From Ficedula albicollis (taxonomy: Eukaryota; Chordata; Aves; Passeriformes; Muscicapidae), in contig NW_004775935.1 of NCBI RefSeq assembly GCF_000247815.1, positions 145,483 to 209,482 on the forward strand: a stretch of 64,000 nucleotides of DNA, in the 5' to 3' direction. This document shows positions 53,724-64,000 of the stretch, piece by piece; position 1 is the first letter of the stretch; every line of letters starts with the position of its first letter. A program made the position numbers and the translations under genes. Below the pieces are notes generated by a model. That model did not search any database, was not told where the DNA came from, and was given only the letters and a program-made list of their open reading frames with translations.

Positions 53724-56700
53724 AAATGTTTGACTAGATGCTGCAGGACTCTTCAGGAAAATTTTCCCATCAACTATGCACAGGTCAACTGATGCTCACT
53801 ATTAATACACTTCCATGTGTTGATTTTAATCCTGCGTGCAGACTCCGGTGCAGACAGCTCCAGTTGCATGTCTGACCAAACGGCACCTAAATGAGACTCT
53901 AGTGAATTTCAAAAATATGTTCTGCAGATACAGAAATAGCCATGCAGGATGACCTTTTCTCCTCCCTATTTGTGCATGTTTCAGTTCTAGATAGCTTAAA
54001 ATAATCAATAGCAATGGATGGATTATGCATGTGTGGGACCTCTCACACAGAACCACTGACCACATGTATAATAAGAATTCACCAGGACAGTTCAGAGAGT
54101 CTCAGCTGGTCGAGCAAAGAAGGCATTGCAAAGCCCTCCTCAACCCAGACAACTGACTGTTGGGTTCCAGGGATTCAGCTCCACATGCAATTATTAAACC
54201 TTGCAAAAGGAGAATAAAATTAGTTTTAAAACAACAGTGTGGGTATGATTGACTGTGGAACAGAAAAGAAAATATGCTGGAATCCCATTCTAGAATCTCC
54301 TAATGAAAGATGACAGCACCAAGCAGGTAACCATCAAGTCCAAAATATTTTTTTCTGAGATTGTCCTTCCACTACTATTTCTGTTGACTTACATAGGTAA
54401 AACTCTGAGTTAATCATTTCTTTTCTGATGTATCCTGAAAATTAGATGAAGGAGCATTCATAACTCCACAAAAGTACCATAAAATTAATAGACTACTTCA
54501 TCAGAACTTGATAATGAACTGGCTTTTGACAAAACTTTCCCTAATAGTTCTGGAAGGAATTTTTCTGTTTTTCAAATTACTTACTTATTCAACTTCTTTT
54601 TTTCTTGCGAGCACAAAGTTAGATTGCTTCCTTTGACATTTATATCCACACTGTTTTTCAAATTATTATAGACTAAGAACACGGTATTTTGTTAGCATTG
54701 AGTAGGAAGCTGTTCACCTTAAGTGAAATTCAGGTCATATGGAACTCAACAGAAAATCCCAAATAGAGAAGATTTCTCATCTCAACTCTTCATAGCATTG
54801 TCATATAAATTACGAACGAGAAAATCAGTCTGGCATAAAAAGCTACTGACAACAGTTTCAAGGAAATATCTGTTTAAGCTTCTAAAGGAATCTTCTTCCA
54901 ATCAGTTTCAAACTGTTCTACATTTTGGAGGGATTGCTCATATTGTAGCAAACTTCTGGAGAAGAGTGTTTATAGAAGATGTCTGCAACCAATTTCCAAC
55001 AGAAATCTGAGTAATTTATTTTTTACTTTAAATAGTTACAGTCATCAGTAATATTTTGTTGACTGTCTACTGCTTCAATCAACATCAGTATTAAACACAA
55101 CCTGGCTATTCATTTCTATCTAATAAGGAAGAAAACAAAAACAAGCTGCTTTGCATTGTGGAGGGACAAAACAGGTCAAAGAAATTCAAATTCTTACATC
55201 TATGTGATCAAGGTCAAAGACAATGAATGAAGAAAAAAGTAACAATATGGACACTGTGAAACTATAACATGATTAAAATCTCATTTTACATCAAGGAAAT
55301 TTCTTGAACACAAATACAACCTCTTATACGTAACTTTTCACTCTGTAAACCTTTTAGATGTTCTTGGAATGTTTGATGAAATTTTCATCCCCTATACAAT
55401 AGCCTTTTGTAGCTTTTCTTATTAGTGTGGACCTACAGCCTGCCAGCATTAAACATTAATCCTCTGCATAATGAAACTGTGAGAATGGATTTCTATGAAA
55501 TTTCACACATTTGTTAGTCTGGTGAGGAAGATGCTCATTTTCATGTCTGGTTTTTCAAGGCGTTCTGATTAAAAAAGGCATCTCTGAACTCAGAATTGGT
55601 TGGAAACTGGGAATAGTTGCTTTTTCTCTTATTAGTGTTAATGTTTTGATTTTATATTTAATGAAAAAAAAAATTAAAATATTCAGTGGGATATATTTGG
55701 GTTTAAATTAAGCACATAGCACGTAGTGAATATATGCCCAACTCACACTAGGCACAGCAGTGCCCTATGACCAGCACTGTCCACATATGCCCAGGCGATA
55801 ATTCAGAAATACATCAGAGCCCACACCCACTTTCCTCTGCATTTGTACAAATCTAGGGTTTTTAAGATATAAAACCTAACAGGATCTACACATGACCAGA
55901 GTCTCTAGGCTTAAGACAGCTGGGGGTAGGGGTGTGGCATATCCCAGATTTTAAGGCTTAGACTATTTGAATTCACATTAGCAACATAGAGATGCAGATG
56001 AGGATTGGCAAATTGCAGTCGTATTCACCTGGGAGAAGACATGAATGAGACAATAAAGGAAATTTCAGGCTAGGTGAGTCACTTTTCACTAAAAGTTTCA
56101 CTTTTAGTTCACTTGCTCTGTTTCAGGAGCCAGAGAAAATAAAAGCTCTTTCAGCAGACTCTCCTCATGGATGGAGGTGTCCTGGTGAATTTGTGGTTAA
56201 ATGCAGTCAAGATGATGATACTGTCAGCCTGTCTACTGAAGGAATTACCCAATACCTCAGCAAGAGATAAGAGCAATCCCTGAGATAAGTACTTTTGGCT
56301 TCAGCAAGCATCTTCCATGAGTCAAAGGATATTCCAGAAATGAAGCAAAATCTGCCTTTAAACATTGAAGAACACTTGCATAATTTTTGTCACCAGTATC
56401 CCACGTAAAGGGAAAAAAAGGAATCATTGGATTTTGCATAACTGATGAAATGGTGATTTTAGAGTAAAACGTTAACACGTATTTATCAACATTTTCTCCA
56501 GCTGGGGCTTAAGCATATAGCTATTCAGTTATACATGCTGTTACCTAATATTGGCACACAAACCCAGTGCATTATAAATGCAAAATAGACATACATTTTA
56601 TTAACTTCTGAGTGAATCTTGCAGTGTTCATGCTGAGATGCTTTCTTTGAGAGAGGGATTGTTTCTCAAACTATTTCAGAAGTCCTTAGAGTAGAACAGA

Positions 56701-57035
56701 TTGAAGGAAAACTTGCAAAGGTCTAACAGAACAAGTTTACAAGTGCTGTAATAAACTGAGGTGTCCATGGTGTTAGAGAATTAACCTGCTGTTACACTGA
56801 TTCTGAGTAGGGGTGAGGAATTAGCAAGAATTACATTTTTTTCAGGTTTGAATGGGATCTGCTAGTCACAGCTCCCTCTCTGAATTCTTTTACACGTCTT
56901 ATCAATGCTTAAAAAGACACTTTAAAATCAAAATGTAGCTTCTAGAGTTGCAACAGCAGCCAAAAGATCCCTTCCTTTGGACAAGACAATAATAAAAAGC
57001 AGCATACTAGTTCTGCACAGCAGTGTGAGGTAAGA
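53724..57035. other. unique sequence, no gene seen
   Basis: Short frames only; no repeat recognised. Confidence 0.5.
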
Positions 57036-57086
57036 TGATGCCTTAAGTGTTAGCTTTCATATTTTTCAGATTCTGTCCTGCCTTAG
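57036..57086 (+). mobile_element. possible 5' LTR remnant of the collapsed ERV
   Basis: About 50 bp ('tgatgccttaagtgttagct' through 'cagattctgtcctgcctta') resemble the first 50 bp of the 3' LTR at 57732, at roughly 80-85% identity. It could be the start of the 5' LTR left after a deletion that removed the rest of the LTR, gag and most of pol. Confidence 0.45.
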
Positions 57087-57189
57087 CATGTATAGACCCC
57101 AAGTGAGTGATAATCTTGAACATTTGAAGGAGACTCTCAATATACGAATTAGCGAAATTAGCTTCAGAATTATGTCATGCTATCCAGAC

Positions 57190-57427
57190 CTACAGGATTG
57201 AACATGCCTGTACATCCCTTCCAGCCTAGACACTGGGTTTGTGTAAAGTGGTGAGACAAATAGGACAAGCCAAGTGGAGAGGACTGTTCCAGGTTCTGCT
57301 GACCACCCTCACTGCAGTCAAAGTTGCTGGTGAAGAACCCTGGGTTCACTACTCCAGGTTTAAGAAAGCTTCTGTTCCTGGAACAACTGTAAAAACAGAG
57401 ACTGATGCAGAAGAAAACATGCTTTAA
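57190..57427 (+). pseudogene. ERV pol remnant: C-terminal end of integrase
   Basis: The frame opening at 57239 and ending at the stop at 57425-57427 contains KWRGLFQVLLTTLTAVKVAG followed by PWVHYSR and KKAS. This is the signature of the C-terminal domain of gammaretrovirus-like (class I) integrases, which binds DNA at the end of pol. In-frame signal upstream of about 57190 is lost, with a stop in the frame at 57236-57238. Only about 60 residues of a protein normally several hundred residues long survive, without the zinc-binding or catalytic domains. It cannot be functional. It sits about 300 bp upstream of an LTR, in the order expected of a provirus whose env has been deleted. Confidence 0.72.
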
Positions 57428-57514
57428 ATTATTCCTCTTCTGTACCTAAAGAACTGTTCATTATAATCATCATTCTTCTTTGCATGATAACTGACTGTGC
57501 AAGACTTTACTACT

Positions 57515-57682
57515 GTTAGTTATTACTGTTTATTATTAATATTATCATTATTAGTTATTTACTGTTTCTAGATATTAATCTATTGTTAGATATTTATTGT
57601 TGTTAGATGTTTATTATTGTTATTTACTATCGATAGATACTTCTTTGCTATTAAATATCTATTATTAGTAGATATTTAGAAT
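57515..57682. repeat. degenerate ATT/GTTAGATATTTATT repeat
   Basis: AT-rich sequence in which 'gttattactgtttatta' and 'gttagatatttattgtt' type blocks recur imperfectly. It lies between the pol remnant and the 3' LTR, where env would be expected. Confidence 0.65.
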
Positions 57683-57731
57683 GGAGACATGACAAGGTAA
57701 AGGCCTTGTCAAGCCTCTAAAGCAGGGAAAT

Positions 57732-58157
57732 TATGCTTTAAGTTTTAGCTTTCCTATTTCTCAGATTCTATGCTGCCTTTGTGGGGGGCTCTGAACTTCA
57801 TATTAAGTGTTAGTAAGTTCTCTTCACAGGGTAGTTAGACAGAACAATCCTTTTCCAGCCTGAGAACCAAGGACAGCCTTAGGCCCATAAAGCAGAAACA
57901 ACAGCAAATTGAGGAGAGCAATCTGGCAGGATGGGACTTCATAACCTGTAGCTGTGGTTGGACAATTAACCCCAGTATGTAAATGGACCAAAACTTATAA
58001 AAGGGTGAAAACTCGTGACACCCCATCCATCTTGGGTCCTTCTGGGGTGGGCTCTTGTACTGCCCAAGGTGTATCCTTTGGAGGTCTTTTAATAAATACC
58101 TACTTTATTCCTTTAACACTGTCTAGCCCCTGTTCCAGGTCACTTCCCCAGGCATCA
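57732..58157 (+). mobile_element. 3' LTR of a class I (gammaretrovirus-like) ERV
   Basis: A 426-bp LTR. A purine-rich stretch ('aaagcagggaaa', a possible polypurine tract) precedes it. It has a TATAAAA box at 57996-58002 and AATAAA at 58091-58096, and ends 'ccccaggcatca' at 58157. I recognise it as a widespread avian LTR by recollection. The upstream integrase remnant supports a class I assignment. Confidence 0.75.
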
Positions 58158-59328
58158 AAAACTGCTTAAAGCAATGGAGTCCACTACACTTTCACTTTCA
58201 GATAGGGTAGTGATGACTTTTTAGATGTCTTTTAAAGTTAAGGGACTTAGGGAGACCAGGTCTCAAATCATGGGCTGTTTTTCAGGTATCAAAACTCAAG
58301 AGCTCCTGCTTCAAGGAAATTAAATTAAAATATGTAAAAGATGGAAAGAAAACAAACACCACATAAAAACACCAATTTGATGACTAATGCAATGTCTTTT
58401 GTTGTTCATAGTCTTTTGAGCTATAACTTCTTACCTATTATGCTTCATTCACTCTATAATCATTCAAAACCACCTAGCTTGCTCCTACCTTCACTGTCAT
58501 GTATTTTCCTATCAATGGAGTTCATTCACCCACACTGATCTTCTAAAATATTTCCTTTCCTCTTTTATTTATGAACCGAACAGTAGGATACTAAAGTAAA
58601 TAGATAAATAGGTCGTTTATTTAGCTTAGTTATTTTCTACTCTGCCATCAAAATATGGTTGTTAAGGGAAGATTTCACTGTGCAGCTTTGTGGACAAGCT
58701 CAAGAAGGAAAGACATGTCAAAAAGAAAATCGTAGTAGAAAATCTGCATGAAAGTTGTTGGGAATGGAAAGTGAAGTGGAAAGAGAAAGGTAAATAATAT
58801 CAGAATTAAACCCTGTGTTTTAAGAGATCTGAATTTAACATTGCAGCATGTAGCTGATTGCTAAGCAGCAGGAATGTAGCAGCACCTGTCTGCTAATGTC
58901 GGGAACTGCCACTGTTAAATTTGATTTCAGTCATTTAATAAGTATTGGTGAGAATCGGAGATACTGATATATTGTAGTATTGAGGAATAAAAACGTATTT
59001 ATTGGCAAGCCAAAACAACTAAATGGGTCTCTTTTCCAATTCTGGTTTCAAGTCACAATAAACATGAACTCAAAGTATCTCATTTTCCACGTTCCTTCAC
59101 TTTGGTTACATAAGATTAGTGAACTTCAGATTATCACAGAGGAGTCACACCTGTATCACTTATGTGAATCCTTCAGTAAAATGCACAGATAAGTATTGGA
59201 GGGAGAGAATTTGTGGAGAGACTTTCTATGGACAAAATGATGTAAAATGACAGACTGCAGATTTGACAAGACACTGGATATGTTCTGTGGAATTTCCCCA
59301 CTAACATGTGTAAATCTAGGTAGTTCAC
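58158..59328. other. unique sequence, no gene seen
   Basis: Nothing recognised between the two LTRs. Confidence 0.5.
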
Positions 59329-60354
59329 AGTATTGGGTTTTCACAGGCAAGCTTCGGTAGCAGAGCAGGACTGCATGGCGGCTTCTGTGAGAAGCTGCTG
59401 GAAGCCTCCTCCATGTCCTTTAGAGCCAATGCCAAGATGGCTCAAAGAGAGACTCTCTGCAGGCCAAGGCTGGGCCAATATCTCTGTGATAACATATCTA
59501 AGAACTAAAAAAAAGGTCTTGAGCAGTTGTAATTGTGGCCAGACAAGAGCAGGATGAGCATACATGAGAGGAATAACTCTGCAGACACCAAGGCCAGTGC
59601 AGAAGGAGGGGAGGGAGATTCTCTGGGGGCTGGAGCTCAGATTCCCCTGCAGGCTGTAGCAGCTGTGCCTGTGGAGGAGATTCACAGTGGAGCAGGTGGA
59701 TGCCTGAGAGGAAGCTGTAACCCTGTGGGAGTCCTGTGCTAGAGCAGGCTCCTGGCAGGTACCTGCAGACCTGGGAACAGAGAAGTCTGTGATGGAGGAG
59801 GTTTCCTTGTCAGACTTGTGACCCTATGGGGGACTATGCTGCAGCAGCCCTTGAAGGACCACAACCCATGAACCTGCACTGGAGCAGTTCACCAAGAGCA
59901 GTTGTCCATGGGATGGACTCACATTGGAGAAGTGTACAGAGAGCTGTCTCCTCTGGGGGGATGCCAGACTGGAGCTGGGGAACGTCTCCTCTTCCTGAGC
60001 AATGAGAGAAACCACATGTGATGAACTGACCATAACCCCGATTCCCTGTCTCTCTGCATAACTGGGATGACGAGGTAGACCTGGGAAGGAGAGGGTGGGG
60101 AGAAAGTGTTTTTAAGGTCTGTTTTTACTTCTCATTGTCCTGCTCCAATTTTTTTAGTAATAAATTTAATTAGTACCTCTAATTCCAGCCTGTTCTTCCT
60201 GTGATTTGGTGAGTATTTCATGAGTAATCTCTCTCTATCCCTGTCTCAACTGATGAACCCTTTGTTATATTTTCCTTCCCCTGTCCAGCTGCAGACGGGA
60301 GTGAGAGAATGGGTTGGTAGGTGCCTTTCATCCAGACAAGGTCAAGTCACTCCA
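59329..60354 (+). mobile_element. near full-length ERVL-type LTR
   Basis: About 1026 bp in plus orientation, from 'tattgggttttcac' (59331) to 'gtcaagtcactcca' (60354). AATAAA is at 60159-60164, 190 bp before the 3' end. It is the same family as the reverse copy at 13755-14856 and the truncated copy at 2719-3041: the shared order is a GC-rich body, 'gatgaactgaccataacccc', the polyadenylation signal, 'ttatattttccttcccctgt' and the 'tccagacaaggtcaa' terminus. The first bases are mutated (no clean TG) and I found no target-site duplication. It is an old solo LTR. Confidence 0.8.
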
Positions 60355-61640
60355 TTAACCAATGCTGAGGGCAGGAGGAAACTTTGCCATTTTAGTAAAA
60401 AAAATTATATAGATATTTTTAAAAATATATACTATAGTATAAAATTTTTGTTAAAAATAGAGTAGAATCAATGTTTTCTTAATTTGCTGTCCGTAAAATC
60501 ATTTGTTTATGACGATAGAGAGCATATTCAAGGTCTCTAGACAGAATGGAAAATTCAAACCTAATAGATAAAACAGACAATTAAAGTGTTGTTACACTGT
60601 ATGGAACATCTAAGCAGTCATCAATACTTACAAATTAAAATTAATCATTTCAGTACAACACAGAAATACATGAAGTTAAGCATATTGGCATGTGCAGTTC
60701 ATACTGGTGCCAGAAAAGAAAATCCCAGCACTTGCATGACTACTGAAAATCATATAAAAAGCTGCCGATATTCAGCTAATCAACCACTCCAAGCATAAGT
60801 GTATCTGAAGAATTACTCATTAAAACAAAAGGCACCAAAGAACACATGTGCACAATAGGGCTTTTTGCTCCATACAAGTGATAAAACTGTCCAAATCACC
60901 ATAAAGATTTGGTTCTTTCACAAAAAATTATTGCTACGCATAGGGCCAAGATTTGCAACACAATTGGGATGCTAGAAATGCACTACTAATTACTGGACTT
61001 CAAAACATTTCTGAATTTCTGAGGAATGCATTATTCATAGAGTATGCATCCACAGCATGCATCCGCATCTCAAGCTAGAAACATACTTGTATAGGTTGTA
61101 GGGAACATAATTCTACTTAATTTCTACTCAGCGTACTCAGAGTCTACATAAGGGCAATTACAAATCAAATTAAATTTTATAATTTTAAGGGCTCTAAATG
61201 AACTGCCCCTGAGCAAGTTCACCTCCCTACACAGCGCAGTAAAGGTCATTCACAGGCATTTGATAGTATCCAAGAGCATTGATAGTAAAAAGACTAAGTA
61301 GAGGCAGAACCAATTAACCCAATGCAAATACTGCTATATTACTTTGGTATCTGAAGCTCCTATTGTCATAGTATGGCACCATGCAGTAATATAGTAAAGT
61401 CTTATTTACCCTTTTGCAGCTTACTTGAACTTCATACCTGCCCAGTAGTGTAGATTTCATTTACAGTCTTAAAATCTCATTTACTTTTGAAGTGTGGCTT
61501 CTTCGGAGGGAAGGCTAATTCATTAGGCTGCATATTTCATTAGTCTAACAAAACAGTACATACCACAAGAAAGCAGTGAATAGCCACAAAAAGCACTTCA
61601 CTTCAGCATATTGCAGCTCTCTGAGACACTGCCCTCAAAA
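60355..61640. other. unique AT-rich sequence, no gene seen
   Basis: No exon, transposon or tandem repeat recognised. Confidence 0.5.
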
Positions 61641-62565
61641 ATCAGAGGTTCATGGAACCATCAAAGTTGGAAGAGACCTTCAAGGTCATTGAGCCCACCA
61701 TCCACCCAGCATTACCACAGCAACCCCTTAAACACTAAACCACATCACCCAACAACAGATCCAGACTTCTCTTGAGCAACTCCCTGGATGGTAACTCCAC
61801 CAACCTCCCTGGGCAACCTATTCCAATGCCTGACCACCCTAACAGTGAAGAAATTGTTCCTTGTGTCTAATCTGAATTTCACCTTAGTTTCAGGCTAAGG
61901 CCATCTCCTCTGGTCCTCTCACTGCAGGCACAGTAGCGAATACCAGCCCCCACCTCACTACACCTCCTTTCAGGGAATTGTGGAGAGTGATGAGGTCCCC
62001 CTGAGCCTTCTGTTCTCCAGACTAAACAAACCCAGATCTCTCAGCCATAAGTCATTTCTAGTCCTTTCACAAGCCCTTCTCTGGACACTCCCCAGCACCT
62101 CAAAGTCGTTTTTAAAGTGAGGGGCCCAGAACTGAACATGGGATTCAACCAGTGCCAAATAAAGAGGCTCAATCCCTGCTATGGTCCTGTTGGCCATGCT
62201 ATTCTTGATACAGGTCAGGATGCTTTTATCCTTCTTGGCCACTTGGACATATTGATTCATGTTCAGCCAGGTGTCAGTCAGCACCCCCAAGTCCCCTTCT
62301 GCTGAACAGCACTCCAGTCACTCCTCCCCCATCCTGCAGCGCTGCATGGGGTGGCTGTGACCCAAGTGCAGGACCCATCACTTTGTCTTGAGAAACCTCA
62401 GGCAGCTGTTCCTCAGCCCATTGATCGAGCCTGTCAAGGTCTCTCTGTAGAAATTCTCTATCCTCAAGCAGATCAACACTCCCATCTAACTTGGTGTCAT
62501 CTGAAAATTTACTGAGGGTCCATTCATTCCTCACATCAATGTCATCAGTAAATGTTGATCCTGAT
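61641..62565 (-). mobile_element. CR1 LINE 3' end with reverse-transcriptase remnant
   Basis: Minus-strand CR1 of about 925 bp. On the reverse strand the palm motif appears as [13 protein letters not shown], followed by [20 protein letters not shown] (62380-62520). After a frameshift come DTWLNMNQYVQVAKKDKS, LYLALVESHVQFWAPHFKN and RDLGLFSLENRRLRG (61990-62280), then the 3' UTR ending at 61641. The DD pair of the polymerase motif is retained, but frameshifts and loss of the 5' part make it inactive. It is the best-preserved CR1 coding remnant in the window. Confidence 0.92.
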
Positions 62566-64000
62566 AGACTTTTTCTATAAATACTAAAATGTTTGGGTAA
62601 GTGCCGTTCTTTATTCTTAAATGGGCTATTAAGTATACTTACATGGCTACAATAGAGAGAGATGACCATTTATATTAGCCAGATTTCTGCCCCACATAAT
62701 TTATTACTTCTGACATTACTGGAAACCATGCAAGCTTTGTTCACATGATCAGTGATTGCACAGTAACTGAACATTCAAAATGGCCCAATTTCTGCCATCA
62801 GCTTTGTCAGTTACAGAGAGCCTATATTTGTACAGCTCTCTGCCTTCAAATGTCTTATGTAGTGTCTTCTCACACTGAATTAAACACTACCCCAAAAGCC
62901 TAATCCTTATTTATGATAAGATCCTTTTCACCTCTGTTCATAAAGTATGTACTCATTTAAATGTCCCTATATTCCTTGTCAAAGTATAGAGGAGACTTAG
63001 CACAAATGAAAATCTATTCCTAAATACACAAAGATATGAAGTGACTGCGTAATGTATTGAAATAATTTCCTCAACGCTGCAGAAGACATGCACATATATC
63101 CCCTTCTCCTTGGGTATCTATTGCTACCTGCACATGAACATTTCTTTGAATTCTCTTCTCCTTTAAAGGGCTTTCTCCACACAGTTATCATACAGATCAC
63201 AAATAATAGCTGAAAGAGACCACTAGCATGGTTTGTCTTTATGGACCTGGATACATCAGGACAGTAGTGGAAAATCAATATCATCATTAGGTCAAGGGCA
63301 CTTGATAGTGCAGAGACAGAAAGTGTGTCTTGCCTACACTTATACAGAATATCTGGAGAGGTAGAAATTTCTGCCTGTGTGAAAATCCTGAGCCTTTGTG
63401 ACAAAGTAAGTTACTATACTGTACACATTTCTTGAGCCAGAGTTCTTCAGTCAGTACATTTAAACCATGAACTGTTTTTGCTGCTGATTTGACTATTATG
63501 AGAAGAAAATTACCTGCAAAGACATTTTGAGTAGCTAAGCATTTTGCATACATAATGGCAATGAAAGACGTAAAGAAAAATGGCGAGAATTAAGTTTACT
63601 AAACTCAGTACAAGAAGGTTTATTTTCCATACCACAGCAAGGAATTCATAATCTTCTACACTAAAGGGAAATAAGTCTGTCAAGATAAACACTCACAGAA
63701 TTTGGGATTTGCAGAATCAGATGGAAAATGTTGGAAAAAAAATTAAAATTACAAAGGCAAATAGCACAAAACTTCTTAACCTCCCCTCAGTGCTGTCAAG
63801 AAGGATGCACACATGTGAAGGGAAGTATTTTAAGTGTAGGTCTTGTTACTGAAATCATTTCCAGGAGATTTTTTCATCATTTTTCCAGGAGATGTGATCA
63901 GGGCAGACAGGCAGCCCAAAATTCTGTTTGCCATGCTGGTGCACAGCAGGACCTAATAAGTGCACAAGGACTACAGTCCTACAGGCATCTCCTAGAGATG
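62566..64000. other. unique sequence, no gene recognised
   Basis: Minus-strand frames of 135, 88 and 60 residues (62997-63692) overlap one another. I see no known domain and no exon structure. Confidence 0.45.

Overview
The window reads as vertebrate, almost certainly bird, nuclear DNA. The evidence is several CR1 LINE fragments with reverse-transcriptase remnants and typical CR1 3' ends, avian ERVL-type LTRs, long simple repeats, and an AT-rich unique background. I cannot name the species. No open reading frame is convincing as a host protein-coding gene. The longest frames are by-products of poly-C, a 36-bp minisatellite or GAAA repeats. Host gene content, if any, is intronic or intergenic; I can offer only two weak exon candidates (17226-17420 and 49321-49397).

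Layout. 1-1856: unique sequence, a TA repeat, a 602-base C run and a 61-N gap. 2719-3041: end of an ERVL-type LTR. 4322-6777: near-identical tandem duplication of about 1.2 kb. 13503-14856: CR1 tail and a reverse-oriented ERVL-type LTR. 17941-20127: second tandem duplication, carrying a CR1 tail in each copy. 22105-22749: complete solo LTR with a perfect 5-bp target-site duplication. 24343-24985: second 61-N gap flanked by the same sequence on both sides. 25025-25650: two CR1 pieces. 27356-29053: third tandem duplication. 30966-32070: CR1 with RT remnants. 32890-36701: LTR-like element containing a 36-bp minisatellite interrupted by 1662 C. 37183-45394: fourth and largest tandem duplication (2 x 4106 bp), each copy starting with an LTR-like sequence. 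46152-47418: pure GAAA repeat. 53545-53723: CR1 tail. 57036-58157: collapsed gammaretrovirus-like ERV (integrase end plus 3' LTR). 59329-60354: ERVL-type LTR. 61641-62565: CR1 with RT remnants.

The strongest signal is structural. Four gap-free direct tandem duplications at roughly 99.6-99.9% identity, one gap-spanning duplication, and three C runs (two of them ending in TTTTTT and exactly 61 N) fit assembly artefacts (unmerged haplotypes or contig-end overlaps, junk homopolymer tails) at least as well as biology. I see no CRISPR array, tRNA, rRNA or recognisable microRNA, and no evidence of a new multi-gene system.
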